A stretch of DNA of 64,000 bases. It comes from Molanna angustata. Taxonomy: Eukaryota; Arthropoda; Insecta; Trichoptera; Molannidae. Where the stretch lies: the NCBI GenBank assembly GCA_963576475.1, contig OY754964.1, positions 9,339,986 through 9,403,985 of the forward strand. Reading direction: 5' to 3'. The number at the start of each line of letters is the position of its first letter. The stretch's first letter is position 1. Positions 1 through 12,935 of this stretch are shown piece after piece. The translations under genes and the position numbers were made by a program. A model generated the notes under the pieces. The model did not search any database and had not been told where the DNA came from. It saw only the letters and a list, made by a program, of their open reading frames with translations.

Positions 1-84
1 TAAGTACATATAATGAGTATTGTATGTAGGTATACAAGTTTCCTACCTACACTACACTATGCAGTGTACGGAAGGTGCAGTGTC

Positions 85-579
85 TATCTATATATACAAA
101 AAATGGATTTACGTATATTTGTATGTGTCTGATGAACTCCCAAACCAACCATCCGATTGCGATGAAACTTTGGGAATTTGTTCAGCTCATTCAGGAGAAG
201 GTTTATGCATTATAATTTATTTATTTTTTCGATATCTCACAAAAAAATTGAAAAAAAATTGGTATTGAATTGATACTTAGTGGGTTTGTTCAGCAAAAAT
301 CCTATATATCCATACATAAAATGGTATCTATCTATATATATAAAAATGGATTTACGTATATTTGTATGTGTCTGATGAACTCCCAAACCAACCATCCGAT
401 TGCGATGAAACTTTGAGAATTTGTTCAACTCATTCAGGAGAAGGTTTATGTATTATAATTTATTTATTTATTTATTCGATATCTCACAAAAAAATGAAAG
501 GAAAAAGTTGGTATTGAATTTATACTTAGTGGATTTGTTCAGCAAAAATCCTATATATCTACCCATACATAAAATGGTA

Positions 580-616
<37 letters not shown>

Positions 617-712
617 GGATTTACGTATATTTGTATGTGTCCGATGAACTCCCAAACCAACTATCCGATTGCGATGAAACTTTGGGAATTTGTTCAGCTC
701 ACTCAGGAATTC
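85..712. repeat. Tandem/dispersed repeat, about 2.5 copies of a 243-268 bp unit
   Basis: The block beginning AAAATGGATTTACGTATATT recurs at about 101, 344 and 612. Each is followed by the same text (GATGAACTCCCAAACCAAC, then GATGAAACTTTG). The first two units are nearly identical; the third stops near 712. Units are separated by TA-rich runs, the longest at 581-611. The text resembles 3' ends of dispersed insect non-autonomous elements, but I cannot name the family. The 82-, 63- and 63-codon frames here are by-products. Confidence 0.85.
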
Positions 713-873
713 TGGATTTTAAGTCATTATTCTCAGTATAGTTGGGCAACGTCATAATTTTTGTATGATGAAAAAAATCTAAATTAATTGAATTTATAAA
801 AATACCTGAGTGTTGAGTCAGTTATACCTACATACATTAACCGTTGGTTCCAGAGAAACAAAACGCTGTTTGA

Positions 874-1179
874 CATTATTTTTTAAGCACACCATGTAGT
901 CAATTTCAGGTTTATGTCTTTGACTTATCCTTCTCAAGTTATAATACGAGGCTACAGGATCTCACCGCCATCAGAATCCAGTCACTCTGCACTGTATCAG
1001 AACCCTCGGAATGTGACGGAAAAACAATTGACCGTGTCGTGAAATACGAAACTGCAGCATACCACAACACACACGGACTGCGACCGCTTTTATGGCCATC
1101 GAGGTATCTGGAAGAGCATTGTGAAAAGGATATAGGTACCATCACCGCGTTTATAAATAAAACTTTTACACTTTATTGA
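874..1179 (+). pseudogene. Coding-like open frame without a start codon, unidentified
   Basis: From the stop at 871-873 to the TGA at 1177-1179 there are 101 sense codons in one frame, with no ATG near the start. Codon-like composition is best at 945-1150, where GC rises and the translation looks like an ordinary globular protein (for example RLQDLTAIRIQSLCTVSEPS, and later WPSRYLEEHCEKD). A possible splice acceptor, AATTTCAG, ends at 909. It could be an exon of a host gene, a processed fragment or the end of a transposon ORF. I do not recognise the family. There is no matching frame in the neighbourhood and the flanks are AT-rich. Confidence 0.3.
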
Positions 1180-1559
1180 ACTGGTGAGTCGCCGACCGAC
1201 TATATCCAATTCAATCTTGCATAAATAAATCGACTCAGATAAGCTATGTCGTTATGTGATCTCTACGATTTGTAGATACATCCAAAAAGGTCATTTTACT
1301 GTTTCATGTTTTTATATTTGTACTGACATTTTTTATAAATTATCTCATATTTTCATGTATTATATTTTGTAAAAAGGTTTGTAAGCAATGAATTTATGTA
1401 GATAAATAAAAAGTTTCCTAATTCACGAGTACCATTCAGTAGATGCTCTTTGAGCGAAACACGTCAGTGGTCAATATTTTTAAATTAGTGGAAAAAAGTT
1501 AAAAATTTGTGTTTTTACTTATTTTTAAGTATTTTTTTTTTTTTAACTTTTCTACGGAC

Positions 1560-1842
1560 AATTCTTGGTAGAACTCCATTTCAAATAATAAATAAATTTA
1601 GAATGGTAAAATAAAACCAAAGTTTTCAGTTGTACTCATTTAATGACACTGACTAGTTTCGGTCATCCAGTGACCATTTTCAAAGTGTTTTTTGAAAATG
1701 GTCACTGGATGACCGAAACTAGTCAGTGTCATTAAATTAGTAGAACTGAAAACTTTGGTTTTATTTTACCATTCCAAATTTATTTATTATTTTTATTTTT
1801 AAGTAATTTTATATAATTGATAATGGAATTCCATCAAGAATT
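1560..1842. mobile_element. Fold-back (long inverted repeat) MITE
   Basis: The two halves are inverted copies around a centre near 1685. The outer ends are AATTCTTGGTAGAACTCCAT at 1560 and its imperfect complement ending at 1842. The inner arms, built on GACTAGTTTCGGTCATCCAG and ACCAAAGTTTTCAG, are almost perfect complements. A few substitutions between arms show it is not newly formed. No coding capacity. Superfamily undetermined, because the flanks show no clear target duplication. Confidence 0.85.
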
Positions 1843-2040
1843 AGAAGTCAAAAAATTATAAATAATCATTACATACTTGATTTATTAAATTTATTTCGAA
1901 TTTCAGAATCAATCTCGGGTTGGTTGGAAAAAATTGCCTTATGGAAATAAACCTGCCTTTGTACACATATAGGTACATAAATTATATATAAATAAATGAA
2001 TAAATAAATCTTGAATATTAAAGTTCTTAATATTTTCTAA

Positions 2041-2200
2041 AATGAATATGTCCTTGTTAAACAAGTACCATATACGTCTTCCTACATTCCCTAAATAAGG
2101 CATAAATGCTTGTGCTATAGGTGAACGAAATCGGTGGAGGCAGGATTCACGACGACTGGATTACTAACCCAGCGCGCTAACCGCTATGCCATCGACCCAT
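2041..2200 (-). mobile_element. tRNA-derived SINE, family A
   Basis: Read on the minus strand, the right end is a tRNA-like head (GCATAGCGGTTAGCGCGC, then a degraded B box) followed by a body ending in GGACATATTCATT. The same element recurs at 33134-33262, where the B box GGTTCGAATCC is intact, and at 44812-45201. All three copies lie on the minus strand. Confidence 0.75.
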
Positions 2201-2238
2201 CGAAACAAATATAAACAAACACTTAGTTGTTACTCCCC

Positions 2239-2425
2239 GCAGCTCGTATTCCAGGGAAGGATACAAGGAAGAAGAGGACCAGGACCACAAACAGTTTCAT
2301 AGCTCAGTAGACTGAAACGGTGGTTCAGACAAAGGACTGCGACATTGTTTTGGGTCCTCGTGGAGACAGTCCTAATTGTCGCCAACCTTCGTAGAGGAGA
2401 CAGAGACAACACGTGAATATGTAGT
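2239..2425 (+). pseudogene. LINE ORF2 C-terminal remnant (family G)
   Basis: One frame reads GRRGPGPQTVS, a stop, then LSRLKRWFRQRTATLFWVL and VETVLIVANLRRGD. This is the arginine-rich tail typical of the C-terminus of an insect non-LTR retrotransposon polyprotein (GRRGPGRRR-SWL-NLR...VIANLR). One internal stop and no upstream reverse transcriptase show a 5'-truncated dead copy. A second copy lies at 16040-16220. Confidence 0.6.
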
Positions 2426-3339
2426 CGTAAACACCAGTACATTTAATTTATTTTAGAGCATAGAAAAAATGATCATATCAAAGATTCATATGGATGTTTA
2501 GTTAAAAAAAATACAATATGGAAAAAAACAAATATTATTACAGTAAATGCAATTTATGTAAATTAACTAATGTACAAAGAATTATCTGTCTTAAAATATG
2601 TATTATTTCTGATTAAAAACAGTAAATTTACCAGGAAACCAGAAAAATTATAAATCTCAAAGTCCGAATAAAACAGAATTTTTTATAAAACAACGATTAA
2701 CAAAAGAACAAAAAAAAACATTCCCATCAAGATAATTCGTTGTAAAATCGTTACCAAATTGAAAACTTCTTGACAGGCTAGAATTGAAGTTAAGGGTGGA
2801 TTGTTTGGCAAGGTGATTGTTCTGTTTATATTACCTATACATGTTATTGTTTATTCTCCCCTCTTCCGAGACAAGAGTAACCAGAAACCACAAAACACAA
2901 CACAAGGGGAAAAGGAAATGTATTGAGAATCTTCTAATGTGTTTACTTTTCGAGAAATCTCCCTATAACCTCTCATTTCACTTCCTGATCTTTGATTAAA
3001 ATAACTTCCACACAAGACTTTGATTCAACACCAACCGATGAAAGCAAACTTTAGATAGTCAAATCTAATATTGTATCAATTGCTTACCATAATGTGCCTA
3101 ATTCTTAACCAGTGTTTTAAACGCGTTTTTATCAACTTGCTATGGTTAATGGTTAGTCGTTCAGCTTTTAATCAAAATGTAACCCGATTCCCAATGTCCA
3201 AATGAGCTGAAATCTGGCAAATTTACTTAAGAATCTATGTATAGTAAGCAAAATATTATATTTTAAAAATCTTTTCCCCAGTAACCTCAAAAGATACGTT
3301 TTTGGAATAAAGAACAGTTTAATTTAATATCTTTATTCT
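2426..3339. other. AT-rich stretch with no supported feature
   Basis: A-rich and unremarkable. The only sizeable frame (2817-2999) has no protein-like features. I see no repeat shared with the rest of the window. Confidence 0.5.
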
Positions 3340-4020
<681 letters not shown>

Positions 4021-4021
4021 T

Positions 4022-5050
4022 TCATTTGTTAAGTAGAAATTTGGTGATTGTTTGATAATTTTCTTTTAAAATTAGATTTAACAAAACCGTTTTATATTTT
4101 TTTATTGAAAACAACAAAATAAAACTACAATGAAGTATATTTTTACTTCAACCGAATAAGAATATGAAAATCTCGATTGAATTTTTTACAATATTATGCT
4201 ATTAAAATAAAACTAATCTTGCTATTTAAATAAAACTTCTAAACGTTGTCTTATCTTCACGAAAAAATTGTATATTACAGATTTGTTAAATTCTTTTTTT
4301 TCGTGTTTCATGTATAGGAAGGTAATTAGGTTAGTGGGCATAATTTTGTACATTCGTATGCTTAAGTTATACAAGGACCTTAATCTCGATGTCAATATTT
4401 GAACCAGTAATTAAATTGAATTTAAATTCTTTCGTTACTGTAATTTTCATAATTGTGATGGAATATTATATCGACTCATTGCAATAAAAAAATAATACGA
4501 TGGAAATAAATGGCTTAAGAAAAATATAATAATATCAACATGTCGAAACATCTATCAAAAGTCAATTTATTAAATCTATTACTTTTTTATTTCATATTAT
4601 TGAATTTTTATGAATTACACGGTAGTTTGACACAGGTATATTATTAGTTAGGTACAATTCACAGTGTTAGATTGTAATATCCATGATATTGCAATAAGTA
4701 CATAATAATAAATTATTCACTTTGTTATCAACCGTAGAAAATTTCACTAGAAATGATGCAATGTAAAAGTATGTAATGTGCCAACTTTCCATTTATTTTT
4801 CTCGAATAAAATGCATTAAATTTTTATAAGCAGATCGTATCAATGCCAATTTTTATTGCTTTCAAATTATGAAATACTAACATGGAATAAGAATTTCGTA
4901 TGAGTGGTATGTTTATAATAAAAAGAAAGAGATTATCGAAAAGTATTACAGATTTGCTTATAACAATCAAGACAAAGCCCATTGTAGAAACCTGTAGTAC
5001 CTATGTTTACCATAATGCTTGCTATAAAGTGGATGTTTAATAAATAACAA
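4022..5050. other. AT-rich stretch with no supported feature
   Basis: Very AT-rich, no frame of interest, no internal repeat and no match to other parts of the window that I could see. Confidence 0.5.
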
Positions 5051-5319
5051 AACATCCCTCATAGATTTAAAAGAATCACTAAGAAATTAGATGAATTAGA
5101 AACACATAATGCGGCTTCATCACAGCATATTACGAATCCCATGAACCGAAGTGCGGGTGAGATGAGAATTGTTGTCAAACATAAAAATGAATAAGATGAC
5201 ATACTTAATAAATACGGTAGACTGCACCTCATCATGAAATGAAAAATTGAAGATAGTCGAGGTGTTAGTATTAGGAGGCAGATTTCTTCAGAAAAAACAT
5301 CAGGGAATATTCCGGGGAC

Positions 5320-5860
5320 CAAAGAGTGGAGAAACCGTTCCGGTTAGCTCAAGACAGAGATGCCAAGGTACATAAATAAGAAGATACACCTAAAACTGCA
5401 AGACATCAGTGATTGGAGCAATGTGGAAGCCAGACGGTGGCGTGTCCGAAGAGGTGGGGAACGACATTTCACAATATTTTGACAAGATGGAGGGAAGATG
5501 ATACGACCCTCAGCAATGAGGACAGCGACGCAAAGAAGGATAACCGCAAGAATACATCTGTGGAGGGAAACACAAGGATGCATATTTAATACACCAATGG
5601 AAGCCCTACCCTTCAGGACATGATCAACCGTGGTCAATGTAGAAAACCCTCAACAGGATTAAAAAAGAACTTCCGGAGATATGCTCGCGCTGTGTGCGAC
5701 TGCAGTAGACAGGTGCAAGACATCGAGCATCTCCTAACATACCCAATGTCTCCTAGCCAATGTGCTTGGGAAACGTTCGCCGAACGACTCCACTTAGAGG
5801 ATGCCGCAAAAAAGACTGTGGTCTTCTGGGAGCAGATGGGAATATAGATGCCTTGACCGA
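5320..5860 (+). pseudogene. LINE polyprotein C-terminal remnant with Cys/His-type tail
   Basis: The frame at 5620-5847 ends with residues typical of the region after the reverse transcriptase or RNase H in insect non-LTR elements: TGLKKNFRRYARAVCDCSRQ, VQDIEHLL, then KKTVVFWEQMGI at the stop. The CDC...H pattern fits the zinc-binding C-terminus (known for these families; inferred here). Upstream, 5320-5620 has coding-like GC content but is broken by stops. No catalytic motif survives. Confidence 0.55.
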
Positions 5861-5869
5861 CACGATGGG

Positions 5870-6370
5870 AAGTAAAATAATAAATTTATATATGAAAATA
5901 AATAGGCATTCATCAATTCCTCACTTTTGAAATAAAATTCCTGAACATAATCTGAAGTAGGCACCTACAATACAAACTGTACCGCAATAAAATAAAATGC
6001 TTTTGACGGTTGATTTCCCTCTGAGAATAATAGCTAACTCTTGAAGATATCCTTACCAACCAATCCAACCAATATAATATAGGTATATACTATACAATGT
6101 GAAATATCATTCCAGGAGTTATGCAAGTTAATAAGGGGATTTTATAGGGTAGATAATAAATAACACACTTGACAAAATATCAACATACAAACATGTTTAT
6201 TAAATAAATAACGATGAACCTTCATTTTTAAATACGCTTAACAAATATTATCAACAAGTTGCCACGTATTGACGTGGCAGAATGGTCATGATTCAACCAA
6301 TTAAAGATGCAAAGTTTAGCCTTAAAAAATACCTACTGGTAAACCTTAATCATTGCGAAAGATCGAAACA
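5870..6370. other. AT-rich stretch with no supported feature
   Basis: No protein-like frame or shared repeat seen. Confidence 0.4.
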
Positions 6371-6375
6371 TAGGG

Positions 6376-6480
6376 CAGAATGATCGGTAGCCGAACGGTT
6401 AGAGTGTGACTAATAATCTAGGAACCCGGGTTCAAATCCTTATTTACCAATTTCATTCGCTTTCCACACGCCTTATCTTG
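6376..6480 (+). mobile_element. tRNA-like SINE head (family A relative)
   Basis: It carries an A-box-like TAGCCGAACGG and an exact B box GGTTCAAATCC about 40 bp downstream. What follows (ATTTCATTCGCTTTCC) resembles the body of SINE family A. The acceptor ends do not pair, so it is a SINE rather than a tRNA gene. Confidence 0.5.
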
Positions 6481-7025
6481 GTCCATTTCCCGAATATTTC
6501 GAAGCCAGGTATTTAAATTTTATTTAATTGGTTTCAAAACTATCTTGATACAATTTAATATTTTTTATCATCATTTGAAAAACATTTAGGTATTGAATAA
6601 ATCTACAAATAATTATGATCAGTAGAAACATTAATTTTTCCCCACATATTTTTGTTTTTATTTGAATCAGTGTGTTGATTTGTAAGTGCGTATATAATAT
6701 TTATGCATGTCATAAAGTTATTGCATAAAAATATACTCACGTTTTGTTAAAAAAAAGGTCAAAATTAAATTGCTTAATGTCTACGCTACAAATTGAACCA
6801 TTTCGCAAACACGCGGAATTGTTTGAAATTACCAGTTTCGTGAATGTGAAATAATAATTTGTTTTTATTTTCGTTTTTTTTTTGTTTAAGTTTATTTATT
6901 TAATCTCTGACATAATTGTTTATGAAGCCCGCGCCTGGTATTTATCTAGGCTATACATAATTAAATTTGAGTAAACGAATTAACATATTATAGGCGAGTG
7001 TATCAGTAGATTCAGAAGTGTACGC

Positions 7026-7452
7026 CAGTGGCGGATTAAGCACTGAGGAGGCCCCCAAGCGCGCAAGGATTTGAGACGCCCCCAGGCGCACTATTTCCAA
7101 CTAACTAGTGTTTCAAGTCCAGAAAAACAAGAAATTAGTGAGAAATAATTTTTATAAATATCTCTTTTACTGGTATAATTATATACCTAATTCAATTTTA
7201 TAAAAAAATAAAAAAGGAGTACCGCTCAGCTAGAATCTCTCATTTATCTTGGGTATGTAGATTTATATTTTTTTAAACAAATTAAATAACGATTTAAAAA
7301 AAATCTCATGAAAAATAAGAAAATTTCCGACAATATATAGGGCGCAATGGATCATTTTGTGTCTTTATAAAGAAAGATTGTTTTTTTCTAATTATTTCTG
7401 AAGCCCCCAAAGATCCTTAGGCCTCATGCGTTCATGGACTAATCCGCCACTG
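7026..7452. mobile_element. hAT-type non-autonomous element with TIRs and target duplication
   Basis: Left end CAGTGGCGGATTAAG; right end CTAATCCGCCACTG is its inverted complement (about 14 bp). Next to the left end is AGTGTACG (7017-7024), offset by one base; next to the right end is AGTGTACC (7453-7460). This is an 8-bp duplication with one mismatch. The CAGTGGCG terminus and 8-bp duplication are hallmarks of hAT transposons. Subterminal text is also roughly inverted (GAGGCCCCCAAG versus GAAGCCCCCAAAG with GGCCTCA). No transposase is encoded in the 427 bp. Confidence 0.85.
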
Positions 7453-7460
7453 AGTGTACC

Positions 7461-8504
7461 CCTAACTGCTTCTAACAATGTGAACTTGGATATATTTATT
7501 ACAATAGAAACAACACGAGCATTATAATAAACATGGTCTCTAAATATTAATTACTATAATTGACATAAAAAATTAGCTCGGCGTTTTGTAGCAAAACGCG
7601 AAAATTTCTAATATAATATTTCACCGTATCGGATGATCGTTAGAATAAATTTCATTGTTATGAATTCGAGTAGATATTAAGGAATGACTAACGGCGAAAA
7701 ATATTCTACAATCCTGATAAAGTTAAACGTTTCGTATTATTTGCTTTAGGAACGCGAACTGTTTTGAAAATTAACCGAATTTTTTTTTTAGTTTTCTTTT
7801 TCCTAACAGCAAATTAATAATATTGATAGAGTTGTTGGAAACATATTAACAAAGGACATGTATAATATACGAATACCTACAGTTTATTATACGTACTTAT
7901 ATTGCCGGTTACCGTGTTTTTCTCTTTTTTATCGTTATAATTGATTATTGTTCAAATAATGTTTAATATTTTCGAATCTACACGTTAAAGCGGTAGCACT
8001 CGACGAAAAATAATAGACTATAAATACCAGAATATAAAAATGTACTTTTATTGCTTGTATAAATCATTTGCGTTAAATTACATTTTTTTCTGTAAATTCG
8101 AATTTTCAGAAAAAAAGGAAAAGAATTTTCGGAAAAGAGAAGCAAAGATTAATCTAATATATTTTTTTTATATATTGAAAACTCTGAATATTACCTATAC
8201 ATCATATTGTAGGTATTCCTGTATTCATTTTTATCACCGTTTTACAAGTACTTTCATACATTAAAACGTTATAATTTTATGATGATTACACTCTCGCGTC
8301 TATAGAAGCGTATCAGTATTAGCCATAAAATAATAGTTATTTTATATTTAAACACTTTAATTAGTTTTAATAAAATCAAAAACCAACCTATTATATAAGA
8401 ATACCTATGATTATTTTAAATTTATTAAATTTAGAAATCGAGTAAGTAGGTACTTGTTTCTATAGATCCTTTTTTAGAGGATCGAGCATATTCCTTCAGT
8501 TAAT
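7461..8504. other. AT-rich stretch with no supported feature
   Basis: The Phe/Tyr/Lys-rich 74-codon frame at 8040-8264 reflects AT content only. Confidence 0.45.
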
Positions 8505-8686
8505 CTGCGCAAGTGGCGAGTTTATTGCCAAATGGCAATTTCTTCCAAATAACCAGTGTTTCCAGCCCAGAGAAGCAATATTTGCGAGAGAAATGAATTT
8601 AAATGAATTTCTCCTCTGCTGGGAATCGAACCCAGGACGCTCGCACAGAAGCTAAACGGCTTACCAACTGTGACCAATTATCGGTT
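8505..8686 (-). mobile_element. tRNA-derived SINE, family C (copy 1)
   Basis: On the minus strand it has a tRNA-like head (CACAGTTGGTAAGCCGTTTA) and B box GGTTCGATTCC. The body contains TTGCTTCTCTGGGCTGGAAA and it ends in CAATAAACTCGCCACTTGCG. Further copies: 24620-24728 (+, head missing), 26779-26912 (-), 46391-46570 (-), 54176-54326 (-), 59763-59898 (+), and a short scrap near 56575-56605. Confidence 0.85.
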
Positions 8687-10946
8687 CAATCAAATCATAT
8701 TTTTTGGCATTAGTGGATTATTTTAATAAGATCATATTTTTTATTCCAATACAGATACAAAAATATTTAAAAAATTATTTCACCGGACTGAAAATAAATA
8801 CCTAAATGGGGTTTGTTTGAAGAATCTTGAAGTTTGTTCAAGGTATCAACACAATTTGTTATCATTTTCTACACATTAAATCAAATCGATTCAAAATTAG
8901 TTTTATGAACACATACTTATGATTATTTTATACTGACAACAATGAAAAGTGTATGACGAAAACGACGTTAATTCTCAAGTTATTTGCCAGAAACCAAAGT
9001 ATACGTAAGTGATAATTTTATTTACGTGTAGAATAATTCAATAAACATTTGTGACGATTCAAACTATATTTGTAACACTGAAAGAAGAATTGAAAAAAAG
9101 ATCTGATTGTAAAACCATAATTCCGTATAAAAAATATTTTTTTAAGATATATCGGTTCATAAATCTTTTTTCTCGATGAATATTCAACACTTTCATACGA
9201 ATTTCGTATTGACTGTTTCACACTACCTTTTGTAATCCTAAATTTCTAACTATGTCGCTTGATTTCATAATTTTGTATAAGACCGAATATATGTGTTGAA
9301 CAATGACCCACGTACGTACTTTTGAATCACTTTAATAGTTCAACCTTCATAAATTCTACGAGTTTTTTTTTACTTTTTAATAATTATTTCAGAACATGCA
9401 TTTACAATATAACAATTAGAAAATCTATAAATAAAACCTTCGCAAATCATGTGGAAAAAGTTACACCTGCTTTAGTAACAAACGACACGTTATAATTTTC
9501 ATAATTTAAACAAAAACACCCCACTTCTGTCGGGAATAGAAACCACAAAACTCTTGTGCTTCACATAAACCATTAAAGTCTACAATGAAAATCTTAAACT
9601 CTCATTTCAATTAGGTAGTTATTAAATTTAATTACACATATAGAAACACTTTCAGTTTCTGTAGCTTTATTGCAAAGAAAATTACTGTACCATACCCACA
9701 AAAAAATTGATAAATAATTGTTTCATATTACAACACATGCGAGTGAGCTTATTCATTAGATTTTTCAAAGCTCATAAATTAGATAAAATATACTCGAACA
9801 TAAAAAGAGAAAAAAAAACATTCATCTGTTTAAGATACGATCAAAACGTCTCTTAAGGTTTCGAGTGTAGGTAATAATTATAATTATATTATTCTACTTA
9901 TTTTTAAGTAATTTTATATAAGTATATTTTTTCTCACTAGTATTTTAATATCCATAGATAATATCCATAGATATCCATAGTACCTATAAAATTCAAATAT
10001 AATAATTTTAAGTTTATTGTATCAAAAATCAAAAATAGCACCAAATCTATATTAACATAAGCTTATTTTTTAATTCAAGGGAAGAAACATGATATGTTAA
10101 TTGTTTACATTCAATGTATAAAAATACAGTGCGCAGAATCTTTCTTATAAGTAATATCTACCATAAATAAAAAAACAACATGGAAACGGATTCTATTACA
10201 CAAATAACCTTAATAGTCTCAACTCCGTATCACAAAAACCAACGAATAATTAAGGGACAATCCGATGCACTTAAATACCACAAGCAACAAACAAATAATA
10301 TAATAGTGGTCGAAATAAGATGAAGAAGAAGAAATCCCGTCCGCCTGATCCATTCATAAGGTTTAATTCATAGTATGTTATACAGAGGACGAGTCCATTG
10401 TTTTGTGACGACACGACAGGAAGAAGGATGCTGTGGATATATCTGTCGGTAGATCTGCGAATATTTTTTCATCCGCAGACGTCTCTTTATCTCATTCCTT
10501 ATATGTGTGATGAAAGAGAGAGAGATCCCAATGAAAGGTAGAAGGAAGACGCAACAGAACAATGACAGACCGGATATACCTCACCAGGACATGTGTGGGT
10601 ACACAGACATATCATGTTTTCGTCTTACTTTGTTCAAAAGAGATTTTTTTCATATCCTCACCGAACGTATTCCGCGGTTCGAAATAAAAATGATTAAGTA
10701 GTTATTTAAATAATTTGCGTGTGTCCTAATTTTAAATGTTTATAAATATCTAATAAATTAATTATCTTTCCAACTTCGTCCAAGAATGATATAGGACACA
10801 TTAACCTTTCACATTATTTATCCCATTCGTTTCAATGTGTACCTAAGTGTCTTCCAAATCTACTCATTCAAAAATTGATACCTATTATTTTCAACAATAG
10901 TGACATAGGTATTAGATTGTTGAACAATCGTTTTTATATGATCTAG

Positions 10947-10948
<2 letters not shown>
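8687..10948. other. Mostly AT-rich; a moderately GC-richer patch at 10330-10690 unassigned
   Basis: No supported gene. At 10330-10690 GC rises and two opposed 64-codon frames overlap, but neither translation looks like a known family and I find no copy elsewhere in the window. It may be an old retroelement remnant. Confidence 0.4.
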
Positions 10949-10978
<30 letters not shown>

Positions 10979-11610
10979 CTTTCTCGCACGACAGCTTTAC
11001 GCCAGTTACAGTGCGACACCTGTTCGTTATTTTATTTAATATATTTTTTAAATCGCTGAACGCCCCAGAAGAAGACGTCAGCTTCAACAGGTAAATCATT
11101 TAATAGAACAGACATTCGTACGAGAGTGTTACGAGCAACCACGTCTGTAGGAGCGGCAGGTAAATTAAATAAGTGGTGTCCTCTACCTCTCATGTAGTTC
11201 GGGGGAGCGTAAAGGCCTAGGTGCTCAAGCAAAATTGGGCAGTCAATGATATTATTTACAACCTTGTAACCCACCAGAAGTAACGAATTATCTCGCCTTT
11301 TCTCGAGACTCTGATAGGCACAGGCCTCAAGGAGATCAGGGTGATGCATGTAAGTTGGGTACACTCCGTGCGTACACATGTAAAGGTACCTTAAAAACTT
11401 TTTCTGGATCTGTTCCAGCATTTCGGAGTATTTCTTCCGGCATGGTGCCCAAACAACACTACCAAATTCCAGCTTGGTACGCACCATACAGTTGAATATA
11501 CTCTTTAGCGCCTCCGGATTTGTAAAATATTTTCCCAGGCGAAAAGTCAGGCCTAGCAACTGTCCACATTTGGATGTCAGGTCATATAATCTAATATGTG
11601 TATTATCTAG
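10949..11610 (-). pseudogene. 5'-truncated LINE: reverse-transcriptase C-terminal domain
   Basis: The minus frame at 11032-11559 gives 175 residues, and reading continues upstream to about 11608 (LDYMTSKCGQLLGLTFRLGK). This is the thumb and C-terminal part of an insect non-LTR reverse transcriptase: MVRTKLEFGSVVWAPCRKKY, then MLEQIQKKFLRYLY, leucine-rich middle, and VARNTLVRMSVLLNDLP near the end. It lacks the endonuclease and the catalytic FADD box, so it is a 5'-truncated insertion. The T run at 10949-10978 is the poly(A) tail in minus orientation and marks the 3' end. The long intact frame suggests a fairly recent insertion. It most resembles the Jockey/CR1 group, but the exact clade is a guess. 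Confidence 0.85.
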
Positions 11611-11619
11611 CTATTACCT

Positions 11620-11775
11620 ATCTGATAATACCTGATTTCTTCTTCCTCTCCTCATCCTTTTGTTTTTCTATCTTTGCTATGAACTGTTATTATATTCAAT
11701 TTTTTTTTGTATTTTTTTAGTTTTCTTATATATTATTGTGTATAATAAAGTGATTTTATTTTATAAATTTCATGT
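11620..11775 (+). other. 3'-UTR-like T-rich stretch with AATAAA
   Basis: Pyrimidine-rich text ends in ATAATAAAGTG at about 11742. It looks like the 3' UTR of a plus-strand retroelement copy lying head-to-head with the LINE on its left. No coding part was found. Confidence 0.25.
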
Positions 11776-11854
11776 GAAATATTTAAAATACCATCAATGT
11801 TTTTTTCTGTGAAAAATATATGAGGATTTGTGATACATATTGACTTTTTCGATC

Positions 11855-12230
11855 TTCTTCAGCCGTCTGTCCTCCTCTGCGGGATATAGGCCTCTTCCAT
11901 ACCCTTCCATTTATTTCTGTCGGTTGCTGCTTGCAGCCAATTTTTACTCCCCACAGCGGCTTTGTCGTCGGACCATTTTGAGGACTTCCGACGCCTCTCT
12001 TATTTTTACAAGGTCTCCATCTTAATATTTTAGAGGTCCATCTTGTGGGGTCTTGTCTTGCAATATGCATGTCCCGCCCATTGCCACTTCAATCTTGCTA
12101 CGCGATCCATGATATCCGCTACTCTGGTTCTTTTCCTAATTTCCTCATTTCTTATTCTATCTCTGAGGCTTATACCAAGCATGGATCTTTCCATGGATCG
12201 CTGTGTGCATTTGAGCTTTTTATATATCTT
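11855..12230 (-). pseudogene. RTE-like LINE, C-terminal remnant
   Basis: Read on the minus strand from 12216 it gives ERSMLGISLRDRIRNEEIRK, then VADIMDRVARLKWQWAGH. After a one-base frame slip it gives ARQDPTRWTSKILRWRPCK. These are the conserved C-terminal blocks (MLG-SLRDRIRN-EIR; W-W-AGH; W-KI--WRP) of a widespread insect non-LTR element whose clade I assign as RTE-like from memory of the motif. The frameshift near 12065 makes it non-functional. Related tails lie at 35295-35470 and 36968-37170. Confidence 0.8.
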
Positions 12231-12935
12231 TTTTCTTATGATACAACAATGATTTCATATGGGGCCTAAATAAATTAAATTTTAAAATCGTTATGTAGTG
12301 TTCCTTAACTGAAATTAGATTTATCTTTCTCACAATTGGCACTCGAACAAAATTAATGAATAAATGCAATTAAAATTGGTCAAATCCTAGAACCAAAATA
12401 TTTGAGAATCGATCTCATGGACTGAGGTATGAGGTATAATAGGTACTCAGTAAATACCTATGTTTGTAGTAAAGGTATCGTATCACAGTTTTCCAAGTTG
12501 ACAATCGCTTATTATTTTTATCGAGAACAATCGATCGTAAATTATATCTTAAAAACATAAAACAGAGGACGCATGTCACATTCAAACCAAAACACACTTA
12601 TCGTTGTAAGCAATCATTACTTACATTCGGAAGCTGGGGTCTATACCTGAATATAAACCTACTTAGACACATAACTCGTGTACCTACATTATACGAGTAT
12701 TCATATACCTGACCAACATAAATCTCCCCATTTATTATCCATTTTAAGCATATACCCATTATTTTACACCGCTCGATGAATTCACTGCATATTTACGCTG
12801 GCCTGAAAATACTGAATCGTAAATAAAATAAAAAATAATATATTATGAAACAGGTTTAGATTGTCCTCCGTTTTCTACACAAAGACATGATCATACCAGT
12901 TAATGATCTTTCGAGGCAGGGTTTAAACATTAAAC

